Shown: positions 33,398 to 42,330 of the stretch, piece by piece | Position numbering within the stretch: position 1 is the first letter of the stretch | Layout: the number at the start of each line of letters is the position of its first letter | Source: 14-2 sp963628035 | GTDB lineage: Bacteria; Bacillota; Clostridia; Lachnospirales; Lachnospiraceae | DNA length: 64,000 nucleotides | Assembly: GCA_963628035.1 (NCBI GenBank) | Contig: CAVGED010000111.1 | Coordinates: forward strand, 40,939-104,938 | Direction of reading: 5' to 3' | The notes under the pieces: generated by a model | Seen by the model: only the letters and a program-made list of their open reading frames with translations | What the model was told of the DNA's origin: nothing | Databases searched by the model: none | Program-made: the position numbers and the translations under genes

Positions 33398-33473
33398 TGT
33401 GACAAAGGCGTTACAGATGATTTAGAATTGTCCATATGGATATGTTCTGAATGTTTGTGGCGTCTCTTTTTTT
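33398..33473 (+). promoter_or_regulatory. gltB leader: hexaloop hairpin overlapping an intrinsic terminator
   Basis: TGTGAC/GTTACA (33398-33403, 33410-33415) form a 6-bp stem closing the hexaloop AAAGGC, with A at position 1 and G at 4, as in ANTAR-protein target RNAs. The loop and 3' arm overlap the 5' arm of a long, G-T rich terminator stem (33406-33433 with 33438-33465) followed by seven Ts (33467-33473). The two folds exclude each other. A possible first hairpin is AGCA/TGCT at 33370-33384, with a 7-base loop. Confidence 0.7.
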
Positions 33474-33499
33474 GAAACCAGCAAAGAAAGGAAGATACT

Positions 33500-36400
33500 A
33501 TGCAAGCACAAAAACAAATGACAGGTGGTCTCTATGACCCGATCTTTGAACACGACAACTGCGGCATAGGAGCCGTAGTCAATATCAAAGGAAAGAAGAG
33601 CCATGAGACTGTGGCAAATGCCCTTAAGATCGTAGAGAACTTAAAGCACCGCGCCGGGAAGGACGCCGAAGGCAAGACCGGAGACGGCGTAGGAATTCTG
33701 CTTCAGGTCTCCCATAACTTTTTCTCCAAGGTCATGAAGGAGCAGGGGATCGAGCCTTTAGAGGAGCGCGATTATGGCGTGGGAATGTTCTTCTTCCCTC
33801 AGGATGAGCTGAAGCGCAATCAGGCCAAGAAGATGTTCGAGATCATTGTGGAGAAGGAGGGCATGGAATTCTTAGGCTGGCGTGAAGTACCCACAGATCC
33901 GACAACGCTGGGGCAGAAGGCTATCGACTGCATGCCATGCATCCTTCAGGCTTTTGTGAAGCGTCCGGCGCAGGTGGAGAAGGGGCTTCCCTTCGACCGT
34001 AGGCTGTATGTGGCGCGCAGGGTATTTGAACAGAGCAATGACGATACCTATGTGGTATCGCTGTCCAGCCGTACGATTGTATATAAGGGTATGTTCCTGG
34101 TTAATCAGCTGCGTCTGTTTTTTGCAGATCTGCAGGATCCCGACTACGTCTCAGCGATTGCGCTGGTGCATTCCCGTTTCAGTACCAACACGAATCCCAG
34201 CTGGGAGCGCGCCCATCCCAACCGCTTCATCGTACATAACGGCGAGATCAACACCATCCGTGGCAATGCCGACAAGATGCTGGCCCGGGAGGAGACCATG
34301 GAGTCCGATCACCTAAAGGGCGAGCTCTCCAAGGTGCTTCCGGTGGTAAATACCGCGGGCAGCGATTCTGCCATGCTGGACAACACCCTGGAATTCCTGG
34401 TGATGAGCGGTATGGAGCTGCCGCTGGCTGTGATGATCACCATCCCGGAGCCCTGGGCCAATAACCGGATCATGAGCCAGAAGAAGAAGGATTTCTACCA
34501 ATATTATGCAACGATGATGGAGCCTTGGGACGGCCCGGCCTCCATCCTGTTCAGCGATGGCGACCAGTTGGGAGCGATCCTGGACCGGAACGGTCTTCGT
34601 CCCTCCCGCTATTATATCACCAAGGATGATCAGTTGATTCTGTCCTCCGAGGTGGGGGTTCTTAAGATCGATCCTGCCAACATCAAGGTGAAGGAGCGCC
34701 TTCATCCCGGCAAGATGCTGCTGGTTGATACGGTGAAGGGCGTTGTTGTGGACGATGATGAGCTGAAGGAGCGGTATGCTTCCCGTCAGCCCTACGGCGA
34801 ATGGCTGGATCGCTATCTGGTGTCCTTAAAGGACTTGAAGATTCCCAACGAGCGTGTCCAGGAGTACACCAGTGAAGAACGTTCCCGGATGCAGAAGGCC
34901 TTTGGCTATACCTACGAGTCACTGAAAACAGCCATTCTTCCCATGGCGAAAAACGGCAGTGAGTCCATTGCGGCAATGGGAGTTGACATTCCTCTTCCTG
35001 TTTTGAGTGACGATCATCAGCCGTTGTTCAACTATTTTAAGCAGCTTTTTGCCCAGGTAACCAACCCGCCCATCGATTCCATCCGTGAGGAGGTGGTGAC
35101 TTCCACCACCACTTATATCGGCGAGGACGGCAACCTCTTGGAAGAAGTGGCTAAGAACTGCCAGGTGTTGAAGGTCAACAATCCCATCCTCACCAACACG
35201 GATCTGCTGAAGATCAAGAATATGAAGGTGGAGGGCTTCAAGGTACAGGAGATTCCGATTACCTATTATAAGAACACCAGTCTGGAGAAGGCCATCGAGC
35301 GTCTGTTCATGGAGGCAGACCGGGCATATAGAGACGGTGCAAATATCTTGATCCTGTCTGATCGGGGCATTGATGAGAACCACGTGTACATTCCCTCCCT
35401 GTTGGCAGTATCGGCTCTGCAGCAGTATCTTATCAAGACGAAAAAAAGGACGGCTGTTTCCATCATCTTAGAGAGCGGAGAACCCAGGGAGGTACACCAT
35501 TTTGCGACGCTTCTGGGCTTTGGCGCATGTGCCATCAACCCGTATCTGGCGCAGGATTCTATCCGGCAGCTCATCGAAGAGAACATGCTGGATAAGGATT
35601 ACTATGCAGCAGTGGACGACTACAACAACGCTGTTTTACACGGAATCGTGAAGATCGCTTCCAAGATGGGTATTTCCACTATCCAGTCCTACCAGGGGTC
35701 CAAGATCTTCGAGGCCATCGGCATCGATTCCTCGGTTATTGACAAGTATTTTACTAATACGGTCAGCCGTGTGGGCGGAATCACCCTGAGTGATATCCAG
35801 AAGGATGTGGATGTGCTCCACAGTGCAGCTTATGACCCGCTGGGACTTGAGACGGATCTGACACTGGACAGCAAGGGACGCCACAAGATGCGGAGCGGTG
35901 CGGAGGAGCATCTGTACAATCCGCAGACCATCCATCTCCTGCAGGAAGCGACCAAGCGAGGCGATTATACCTTATTTAAAGAATATACAAAGCTCATTGA
36001 TGGAGAGCGCAAGCCCATGAATCTCCGTGGACTGATGGATTTTAACTATCCGAAAAAAGGAATTTCCATCGATGAGGTGGAGAGTGTGGACTCTATCGTG
36101 ACACGCTTTAAGACGGGAGCCATGTCCTACGGTTCTATCTCCCAGGAGGCTCACGAGACATTGGCTATCGCCATGAACCGCCTGCACGGAAAATCCAATT
36201 CCGGCGAGGGTGGCGAGAGTCTGGAACGGCTTAGCGTAGGGCCGGACGGCGTAAACCGCTGCTCTGCCATCAAGCAGGTTGCTTCGGGACGATTTGGCGT
36301 CACCAGCCGATATCTGGTCAGTGCTCAGGAGATCCAGATCAAGATGGCACAGGGAGCCAAGCCCGGCGAGGGCGGTCATCTGCCCGGCGGCAAAGTATAT

Positions 36401-38041
36401 CCTTGGGTGGCTAAGACGAGACATTCCACACCGGGTGTCAGCCTGATCTCCCCGCCGCCACACCATGACATTTACTCCATCGAGGATCTGGAGCAACTGA
36501 TCTTTGACCTGAAGAATTCCAACAAGGACGCCAGGATCTCGGTGAAGCTGGTATCGGAGGCTGGTGTTGGAACGGTGGCAGCAGGCGTGGCTAAGGCAGG
36601 TGCACAGGTAGTGCTGATCTCCGGCTATGACGGAGGTACCGGAGCCGCACCCGCCAGCTCCATCCACAATGCAGGACTTCCCTGGGAGCTGGGTCTGGCG
36701 GAGACACACCAGACACTTATCATGAATGGACTTCGAAACAAAGTACGCATCGAGACGGATGGTAAGCTTATGAGCGGCCGGGACGTGGCAATCGCAGCGC
36801 TTCTTGGAGCAGAGGAGTTTGGCTTTGCCACAGCGCCCCTGGTGAGCATGGGCTGTGTGATGATGCGTGTCTGCAACCTGGATACCTGCCCGGTGGGAAT
36901 TGCAACCCAGAATCCGGAGCTTCGGAAACGCTTTGCAGGAAAGCCGGAGTACGTGATGAATTTCATGCGTTTTGTCGCACAGGAATTACGGGAATATATG
37001 GCGAAGCTGGGAGTACGCACGGTAGATGAGCTGGTGGGAAGAAGCGATCTCTTAAAGGAGCGTGAAGGCATTACCGGTCGAGCCAGCCGTGTGGATCTAA
37101 GCAAGATCCTCAACAATCCTTATGCATCGCCCAGACAGAAGGTGACCTTCGATCCCAAGCAGGTCTATGATTTCGAACTGGAGAAGACAGCGGACGAGCG
37201 GATCCTGATGAAGCAACTGAAAAACGCCCTGGAGCACAAGCAGAAGCGCAGCATCGATGTGGAGGTGACCAACACGGATCGTTCCTTCGGTACCATCTTC
37301 GGTTCGGAGATCACAAAGCGTTATCAGGATAGTCTGGATGAGGATACCTTCCTGGTAAAATGCACCGGTGCTGGCGGCCAGAGCTTTGGCGCTTTCATAC
37401 CTAAGGGTCTGACACTGGAGCTTGTGGGCGACAGCAACGATTACTTCGGCAAGGGGCTCTCCGGCGGCAAGCTCATCGTGTATCCGCCTGCAGGAGTTAC
37501 CTACAAGCAGGATGAAAACATTATTATCGGAAACGTGGCGCTGTATGGAGCTACCAGCGGAAAAGCCTTTGTATGCGGTGTGGCCGGTGAGCGGTTCTGT
37601 GTCCGCAATTCCGGTGCCAGAGCCGTCGTGGAGGGCGTTGGTGACCACGGCTGTGAGTACATGACCGGAGGCTGCGTGGTTGTCTTAGGAAAGACTGGAA
37701 AGAACTTTGCGGCAGGTATGAGCGGCGGTATCGCCTATGTGCTGGATGAAGACAGCGACCTGTACACCAGAGTGAACAAAGAAATGGTGTTCACCGAGGA
37801 AGTCACCAGCAAGTATGATGTGATGGAATTGAAGGAGATGATCGGGGAGCATGTGGCTCTTACCAACTCCGTCAAGGGAAAGGAGATCCTGAACAATTTC
37901 GGGGAATATCTTCCGAAGTTCAAGAAGATCATTCCTTATGATTACAACCGCATGATGATGGCCATCGTGCAGATGGAGGAAAAGGGATTAAGTTCAGAAC
38001 AGGCGCAGATCGAGGCGTTTTACGCCAGCAAGGCGCGGTAG
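33500..38041 (+). CDS. gltB: Glutamate synthase, large subunit
   Basis: 1513 residues. With GltD it makes two glutamates from glutamine and 2-oxoglutarate. Type-2 glutamine amidotransferase domain begins at the Cys of EHDNCGIGAVV (residue ~21, so a ~20-residue propeptide is probably removed). Then the central domain, the FMN/synthase domain (KTGAMSYGSISQEAH, NSGEGGE, GAKPGEGGHLPG, SPPPHHDIYSIEDL, GYDGGTGAAP), the 3Fe-4S cluster motif CNLDTCPVGIATQ, and the C-terminal GltB beta-helix (GAGGQSFGAF, GGKLIVYPP, GCEYMTGGCVVVLG). AAAGGAAG precedes the ATG. Its leader carries an attenuator. Confidence 0.98.
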   Translation: MQAQKQMTGGLYDPIFEHDNCGIGAVVNIKGKKSHETVANALKIVENLKHRAGKDAEGKTGDGVGILLQVSHNFFSKVMKEQGIEPLEERDYGVGMFFFPQDELKRNQAKKMFEIIVEKEGMEFLGWREVPTDPTTLGQKAIDCMPCILQAFVKRPAQVEKGLPFDRRLYVARRVFEQSNDDTYVVSLSSRTIVYKGMFLVNQLRLFFADLQDPDYVSAIALVHSRFSTNTNPSWERAHPNRFIVHNGEINTIRGNADKMLAREETMESDHLKGELSKVLPVVNTAGSDSAMLDNTLEFLVMSGMELPLAVMITIPEPWANNRIMSQKKKDFYQYYATMMEPWDGPASILFSDGDQLGAILDRNGLRPSRYYITKDDQLILSSEVGVLKIDPANIKVKERLHPGKMLLVDTVKGVVVDDDELKERYASRQPYGEWLDRYLVSLKDLKIPNERVQEYTSEERSRMQKAFGYTYESLKTAILPMAKNGSESIAAMGVDIPLPVLSDDHQPLFNYFKQLFAQVTNPPIDSIREEVVTSTTTYIGEDGNLLEEVAKNCQVLKVNNPILTNTDLLKIKNMKVEGFKVQEIPITYYKNTSLEKAIERLFMEADRAYRDGANILILSDRGIDENHVYIPSLLAVSALQQYLIKTKKRTAVSIILESGEPREVHHFATLLGFGACAINPYLAQDSIRQLIEENMLDKDYYAAVDDYNNAVLHGIVKIASKMGISTIQSYQGSKIFEAIGIDSSVIDKYFTNTVSRVGGITLSDIQKDVDVLHSAAYDPLGLETDLTLDSKGRHKMRSGAEEHLYNPQTIHLLQEATKRGDYTLFKEYTKLIDGERKPMNLRGLMDFNYPKKGISIDEVESVDSIVTRFKTGAMSYGSISQEAHETLAIAMNRLHGKSNSGEGGESLERLSVGPDGVNRCSAIKQVASGRFGVTSRYLVSAQEIQIKMAQGAKPGEGGHLPGGKVYPWVAKTRHSTPGVSLISPPPHHDIYSIEDLEQLIFDLKNSNKDARISVKLVSEAGVGTVAAGVAKAGAQVVLISGYDGGTGAAPASSIHNAGLPWELGLAETHQTLIMNGLRNKVRIETDGKLMSGRDVAIAALLGAEEFGFATAPLVSMGCVMMRVCNLDTCPVGIATQNPELRKRFAGKPEYVMNFMRFVAQELREYMAKLGVRTVDELVGRSDLLKEREGITGRASRVDLSKILNNPYASPRQKVTFDPKQVYDFELEKTADERILMKQLKNALEHKQKRSIDVEVTNTDRSFGTIFGSEITKRYQDSLDEDTFLVKCTGAGGQSFGAFIPKGLTLELVGDSNDYFGKGLSGGKLIVYPPAGVTYKQDENIIIGNVALYGATSGKAFVCGVAGERFCVRNSGARAVVEGVGDHGCEYMTGGCVVVLGKTGKNFAAGMSGGIAYVLDEDSDLYTRVNKEMVFTEEVTSKYDVMELKEMIGEHVALTNSVKGKEILNNFGEYLPKFKKIIPYDYNRMMMAIVQMEEKGLSSEQAQIEAFYASKAR

Positions 38042-38050
38042 GAGGAAATC

Positions 38051-39541
38051 ATGGGTAAACCAACAGGATTTATGGAATATAAAAGAGAGACCAGCAAGAC
38101 CATCGAACCCAAGGAGCGGATCCGGAATTTTGATGAATTTCACATCCCGCTTTCCCGGGAAAAACAGCAGATACAGGGTGCTCGCTGCATGGAATGCGGC
38201 GTGCCCTTCTGCCAGTCCGGTATGACACTGATGGGAATGACTACCGGGTGTCCGCTGCATAATCTGGTGCCGGAGTGGAACGATCTGGTATATACCGGTA
38301 ACTGGGAGCAGGCATTTCTGCGTTTGAAGAAGACCAACAACTTTCCGGAGTTTACGGCGCGGGTGTGTCCGGCTCTCTGTGAGGCAGCCTGCACCTGCGG
38401 ACTCCATGGAGACCCGGTTTCGGTCAAGGAGAACGAGTACGGTATCATAGAAAATGCCTACGAGAAGGGATATGCGGATCCCAGACCGCCCAAGGTGCGT
38501 ACCGGCAAGAAGGTGGCTGTGGTAGGTTCCGGCCCTTCGGGACTGGCGGCAGCGGATCAATTGAATAAGCGCGGCCACAGCGTCACTGTTTTCGAGCGTG
38601 AGGATCGGATCGGCGGACTTCTGATGTACGGGATCCCCAATATGAAGCTGGATAAGCGCATCGTGGATCGTAAGGTGGCGGTGATGAAGGCCGAGGGTGT
38701 GGAATTCGTCACCGGTGTAAATGTGGGAAAGGATGTCAAGGCAGCGAAGCTCTTAAAAGAATACGACCGGGTAGTTCTGGCCTGCGGTTCCTCGAATCCC
38801 AGAGATATCAAGGCACCCGGACGGGAAGCCAATGGGATTTATTTCGCTGTGGATTTCTTAAAATCCACCACGAAGAGTCTGCTGAATTCCGGCCTGAAAG
38901 ACAAGGATTATATCTCTGCCAAGGGCAAGCATGTGGTCATCATCGGAGGCGGTGACACCGGAAATGACTGTGTCGGAACCTGTATCCGTCACGGTGCGCT
39001 CAGCGTAACGCAGTTAGAGATGATGCCGAAGCAGCCGGATAAGCGGACGGCTGAGAATCCATGGCCGGAATGGCCGAAGGTGTGCAAGACCGATTATGGC
39101 CAGGAAGAGGCCATTGCGTTGTTCGGACATGACCCAAGGATCTATGAGACTACGGTGAAGGAATTCGTGAAGGATAAGAACGGGAACTTAAGCGGTGTCA
39201 AGACGGTGAAGCTGGCCTGGACGAAGGATGAAGCCACCGGGCGTATGAGCATGAGCGAGGTCGAAGGCAGCGAGGCAGTTCTGGACGCAGAACTGGTGCT
39301 GATCGCAGCGGGATTCCTTGGCAGTGAGAAGTATGTCACGGATGCCTTTGGCGTGAAGGTCAATGAGCGGACCAATGTAGCTACCGCAGCCGGGGCCTAT
39401 CAGACCAGCGTGGAGAATGTCTTTGCCGCCGGGGATATGCACCGGGGACAGTCGCTGGTGGTATGGGCCATACGGGAGGGCCGTGAGGTCGCCAGGGATG
39501 TGGATGAGAGCTTGATGGGGTATACAAACCTACGTAATTAG
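38051..39541 (+). CDS. gltD: Glutamate synthase, small subunit
   Basis: 496 residues. The N-terminal Fe-S domain has CMECGVPFCQSG, then CPLHNLVPEWNDLVY, and RVCPALCEAACTCGL. An FAD site (VAVVGSGPSGLAAADQLN) and an NAD(P)H site (HVVIIGGGDTGNDCVGT) follow, and the C-terminal FAD motif is NVFAAGDMHRGQSLVVWAI. It feeds electrons from NAD(P)H to GltB. Starts 10 bases after gltB with TAGGAGG upstream. Confidence 0.98.
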   Translation: MGKPTGFMEYKRETSKTIEPKERIRNFDEFHIPLSREKQQIQGARCMECGVPFCQSGMTLMGMTTGCPLHNLVPEWNDLVYTGNWEQAFLRLKKTNNFPEFTARVCPALCEAACTCGLHGDPVSVKENEYGIIENAYEKGYADPRPPKVRTGKKVAVVGSGPSGLAAADQLNKRGHSVTVFEREDRIGGLLMYGIPNMKLDKRIVDRKVAVMKAEGVEFVTGVNVGKDVKAAKLLKEYDRVVLACGSSNPRDIKAPGREANGIYFAVDFLKSTTKSLLNSGLKDKDYISAKGKHVVIIGGGDTGNDCVGTCIRHGALSVTQLEMMPKQPDKRTAENPWPEWPKVCKTDYGQEEAIALFGHDPRIYETTVKEFVKDKNGNLSGVKTVKLAWTKDEATGRMSMSEVEGSEAVLDAELVLIAAGFLGSEKYVTDAFGVKVNERTNVATAAGAYQTSVENVFAAGDMHRGQSLVVWAIREGREVARDVDESLMGYTNLRN

Positions 39542-39693
39542 TTCAGCCAGACCAATAGTATTCCGGAAAATCGTGCTTGCACGAATTTAACGGAATGCTA
39601 TTGGTCTGAGGGAACGCCCGTTCATGAGCAAAGTTAGCTGCGGAGCAGCGGGAAAGAACCGAAGGTTCCTTTGCGAATGGGCGTGGGCTGAAC
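39541..39693. repeat. Large branched intergenic repeat after gltD
   Basis: Outer stem GTTCAGCC/GGCTGAAC. Inside: a 16-bp hairpin (39550-39565 with 39591-39606) with apex CGTGCTTGCACG, a stem ACGCCCGTTC/GAATGGGCGT, and GCAAAG/CTTTGC enclosing two small hairpins (GCTGC/GCAGC and GAACC/GGTTC). It begins at the gltD stop. Not tRNA-like in detail: it lacks a T-loop and acceptor end. Confidence 0.75.
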
Positions 39694-39719
39694 TGTTCAG
39701 CCAGGCTGGCAGGCAGACA

Positions 39720-39950
39720 TTATCGCCGCATTTTGGCTCGAAGAATAAGCTTTGCGATGAGGCATATTGCAAGAACGATCAGGGTTAATATGCCATATAG
39801 TAAGAGGCTGCTGTACCATGGGGCGGATTGCATGGCATAGAGGCCGGGGTGTGTTTTATAATCCCAGAATGCGTATATTCCGTACCCGATAAAAAAGCCG
39901 ATGAAGCAGTACATTATAATATTCAGAAGTTGGTTTATTCGTTTCAGCAT
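39720..39950 (-). CDS. Small two-helix membrane protein, unknown
   Basis: 76 residues. Two hydrophobic helices (residues ~8-28 and ~49-69) flank a short loop (DYKTHPGLYAMQSAPWY). The N- and C-termini are basic (MLKRINQ, RAKMRR), suggesting both termini are cytoplasmic. GGAGG lies 10 bases before the ATG, supporting a real gene. No family recognised. It stands alone between gltD and the ABC exporter operon on the opposite strand. Confidence 0.65.
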   Translation of the reverse strand: MLKRINQLLNIIMYCFIGFFIGYGIYAFWDYKTHPGLYAMQSAPWYSSLLLYGILTLIVLAICLIAKLILRAKMRR

Positions 39951-40088
39951 ATCTTTGGTTCCTCCATATTAAAATTCTTGTTTCCGTAGGTTCTTGCGTA
40001 TATTCGTTATGCTTTTACCATATGCTTTCTTTTGGTAGTTGTCAAGTGGTAGGTGAAGAAGGTTTATGGAAATTTTAGATTTAATTCA

Positions 40089-40117
40089 TTGACACGATAA
40101 TTTCATAATAGTAATAT
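40089..40117 (+). promoter_or_regulatory. Promoter of the ABC exporter operon
   Basis: TTGACA, 17-base spacer, TAATAT, about 50 bases before the first ABC gene. Confidence 0.78.
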
Positions 40118-40167
40118 AAAATCCTGTATATCGACGGAACAGGAATTGAAGAATGGAGTGGAACAGG

Positions 40168-42330
40168 ATGGGCAAGATATTCAAGTACCTTTGGGAATAC
40201 AAGGGAGCGGTAGTATTGACTGTACTGCTGTTGATCCTTCAGGCTCTCTGCGATCTGTCCCTGCCCCAATATACCTCGGATATTGTGGATATTGGGATTC
40301 AGCAGGGCGGGATCGAGCATGTGGCTATGGAGGAGATGCGGCCGGAGACGTTTGAAAGCATTTGTCTTTTTCTGAACGAAGAAGATGAGAAAGTACTGAA
40401 AAGCAGCTATGAAGTGAATGCAGAGGGCAATTACGAGCGGACGGTGAATGAGCGAAAGGAGCTGGAGAAGCTGGACGAATTGCTGGGCATGCCGCTGGTG
40501 ATGCTCTCCGGTATCCGGGAATCCCAGGAGATTGATTCAGACGCCCTACGGCAGATGATTGACAGTGGTGCCATGAGCCGGGAGCAGCTTCAGGAGATGG
40601 AGAACACTGCAAGGGAGCAGATGGGTGATATGAGCGAATCCATCATCCAGCAGAAGGCGGTTCTGGTGGTGAAGAGTGAGTACGAGGCGCTGGGCGTTGA
40701 TCTTGGCACTTATCAGATGCATTATCTGTTGCTGACCGGTGCCAAAATGCTTGGTATCACCATCGCCATGATGGCTGCTGCCATTCTGACGGGGTTAATC
40801 GCTTCCTATACATCAGCAGGGATTGGCAGGAATCTGCGGAGCCGGATCTTTCAGAAGGTGGTATCCTTCTCTCATGGAGAGATGGATCAGTTCTCCACAG
40901 CATCCCTGATTACCAGGAGTACCAACGATATCCAGCAGATCCAGATGGTGTCTGTCTTGCTGCTTCGGATGGTGCTGTATGCACCAATCTTAGGCATTGG
41001 TGGTGTGATCAAGGTTGTCAATACCCGGACAGGAATGGGATGGATTATCGGGCTGGCAGTGGGTATTATCCTGGTACTGGTGGCAGTATTGATGAAGGTG
41101 GCCATGCCGAAATTCAAAAAAATGCAGGTGCTGGTGGATAATCTGAATCTGGTGTCCCGTGAGATCCTTACCGGTGTTCCGGTGATTCGGGCTTTCTCCA
41201 GGGAGAAGCATGAGGAGGAACGGTTTGCGGGTGCTAATCGGGATCTGATGAAAAATCAACTGTTTACCAATCGCGTGATGACCATCATGATGCCGGCTAT
41301 GATGCTGATCATGAACGGGATCACCGTGCTGATCGTCTGGTCAGGAGCCCATGGCATTGAGCTGGGGAATCTTCAGGTAGGCGATATGATGGCGTTTATC
41401 ACATATACCATGCAGATCGTCATGTCCTTCCTGATGATCACCATGATCTCTGTTATGCTGCCAAGAGCAGGTGTGGCGGCAAACCGGATTGATGAGGTGC
41501 TTAAGGTGGAGCCTGCAATCCATGATAAAGAGACCGTTTTGGATGATGCGAAGCAGGATTTCCAGGGGGTGGTATCCTTTGAGGATGTTTCCTTCCGGTA
41601 TCCGGGCGCTGATGAGGATGCTTTGCGGCATATTTCCTTTACCGCTCAACCGGGAAAGACGACAGCTATCATCGGAAGCACCGGCTGCGGGAAATCTACA
41701 CTGCTTCATCTGATCCCGCGATTTTATGATGTGACAGACGGGAGAATTACCATGGACGGTATTGATATCCGGGATCTCTCTCAGCATAAGCTTCGAAGCC
41801 TCCTGGGGTTTGTGCCGCAGAAGGCGGTATTGTTTTCCGGGACAATCGCTTCCAATGTGAAGTTTGCCGGGGAGCAGGTGACAGATGATAAGATGATTGA
41901 GGCAGCAGGGATCGCCCAGGCCATGGAGTTCATTGAACAGAAAGAGGAGAAGTTCGACAGTCCCATTGCCCAGGGCGGAACCAATGTGTCCGGCGGGCAG
42001 AAACAGCGGTTGTCTATCGCAAGAGCCATTGCCAGGCAGCCAAAGGTATTCCTGTTTGATGACAGCTTCTCGGCACTTGACTATAAGACAGATGCCGTGC
42101 TGCGGAAGGCTCTGAATGAGAAGATCTCCGATGCCACGGTGATCATTGTGGCACAGCGGATCAGCACGATCCTGCATGCAGACCAGATCATTGTGCTGGA
42201 GGATGGAGCGATCGCTGGTATCGGCACGCATGAAGAATTGCTTGCGGACTGTGAGACATATCGTGAGATCGCCAGATCCCAGCTATCAGAGGAAGAGCTT
42301 GCAGGGAAAGGAGACGCTTATAATGAGTGA
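40168..42330 (+). CDS. ABC exporter half-transporter A (degenerate catalytic site)
   Basis: About 720 residues: six-helix exporter domain then an ATPase. Walker A GSTGCGKSTL, signature VSGGQKQRLSIARAIA, Walker B VFLFDDSFSALD, where the usual catalytic Glu is Asp, and switch His replaced in VAQRIST (Gln). These changes mark the non-hydrolytic half of heterodimeric exporters such as BmrCD or TmrAB. A helical insert of ~110 residues lies between the first two membrane helices (residues ~50-160), probably extracellular. The ATG at 40168 is used; 40153 is an alternative. It overlaps the next gene by 8 bases. Confidence 0.92.
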   Translation: MGKIFKYLWEYKGAVVLTVLLLILQALCDLSLPQYTSDIVDIGIQQGGIEHVAMEEMRPETFESICLFLNEEDEKVLKSSYEVNAEGNYERTVNERKELEKLDELLGMPLVMLSGIRESQEIDSDALRQMIDSGAMSREQLQEMENTAREQMGDMSESIIQQKAVLVVKSEYEALGVDLGTYQMHYLLLTGAKMLGITIAMMAAAILTGLIASYTSAGIGRNLRSRIFQKVVSFSHGEMDQFSTASLITRSTNDIQQIQMVSVLLLRMVLYAPILGIGGVIKVVNTRTGMGWIIGLAVGIILVLVAVLMKVAMPKFKKMQVLVDNLNLVSREILTGVPVIRAFSREKHEEERFAGANRDLMKNQLFTNRVMTIMMPAMMLIMNGITVLIVWSGAHGIELGNLQVGDMMAFITYTMQIVMSFLMITMISVMLPRAGVAANRIDEVLKVEPAIHDKETVLDDAKQDFQGVVSFEDVSFRYPGADEDALRHISFTAQPGKTTAIIGSTGCGKSTLLHLIPRFYDVTDGRITMDGIDIRDLSQHKLRSLLGFVPQKAVLFSGTIASNVKFAGEQVTDDKMIEAAGIAQAMEFIEQKEEKFDSPIAQGGTNVSGGQKQRLSIARAIARQPKVFLFDDSFSALDYKTDAVLRKALNEKISDATVIIVAQRISTILHADQIIVLEDGAIAGIGTHEELLADCETYREIARSQLSEEELAGKGDAYNE

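Noticed and set aside
33389..33400. Three-codon ATG ATG ATG TGA upstream ORF in the gltB leader
   Set aside because: No ribosome binding site; probably chance.
35972..36709. 245-residue minus-strand frame in gltB
   Set aside because: Antisense shadow of the conserved synthase domain.
39541..39693. tRNA or tmRNA-like cloverleaf
   Set aside because: Branched, but no T-loop, anticodon arm of correct size or acceptor end.
41341..42231. 296-residue minus-strand frame inside the ABC exporter gene
   Set aside because: Shadow of a clearly coding plus strand; His/Cys-rich nonsense composition.
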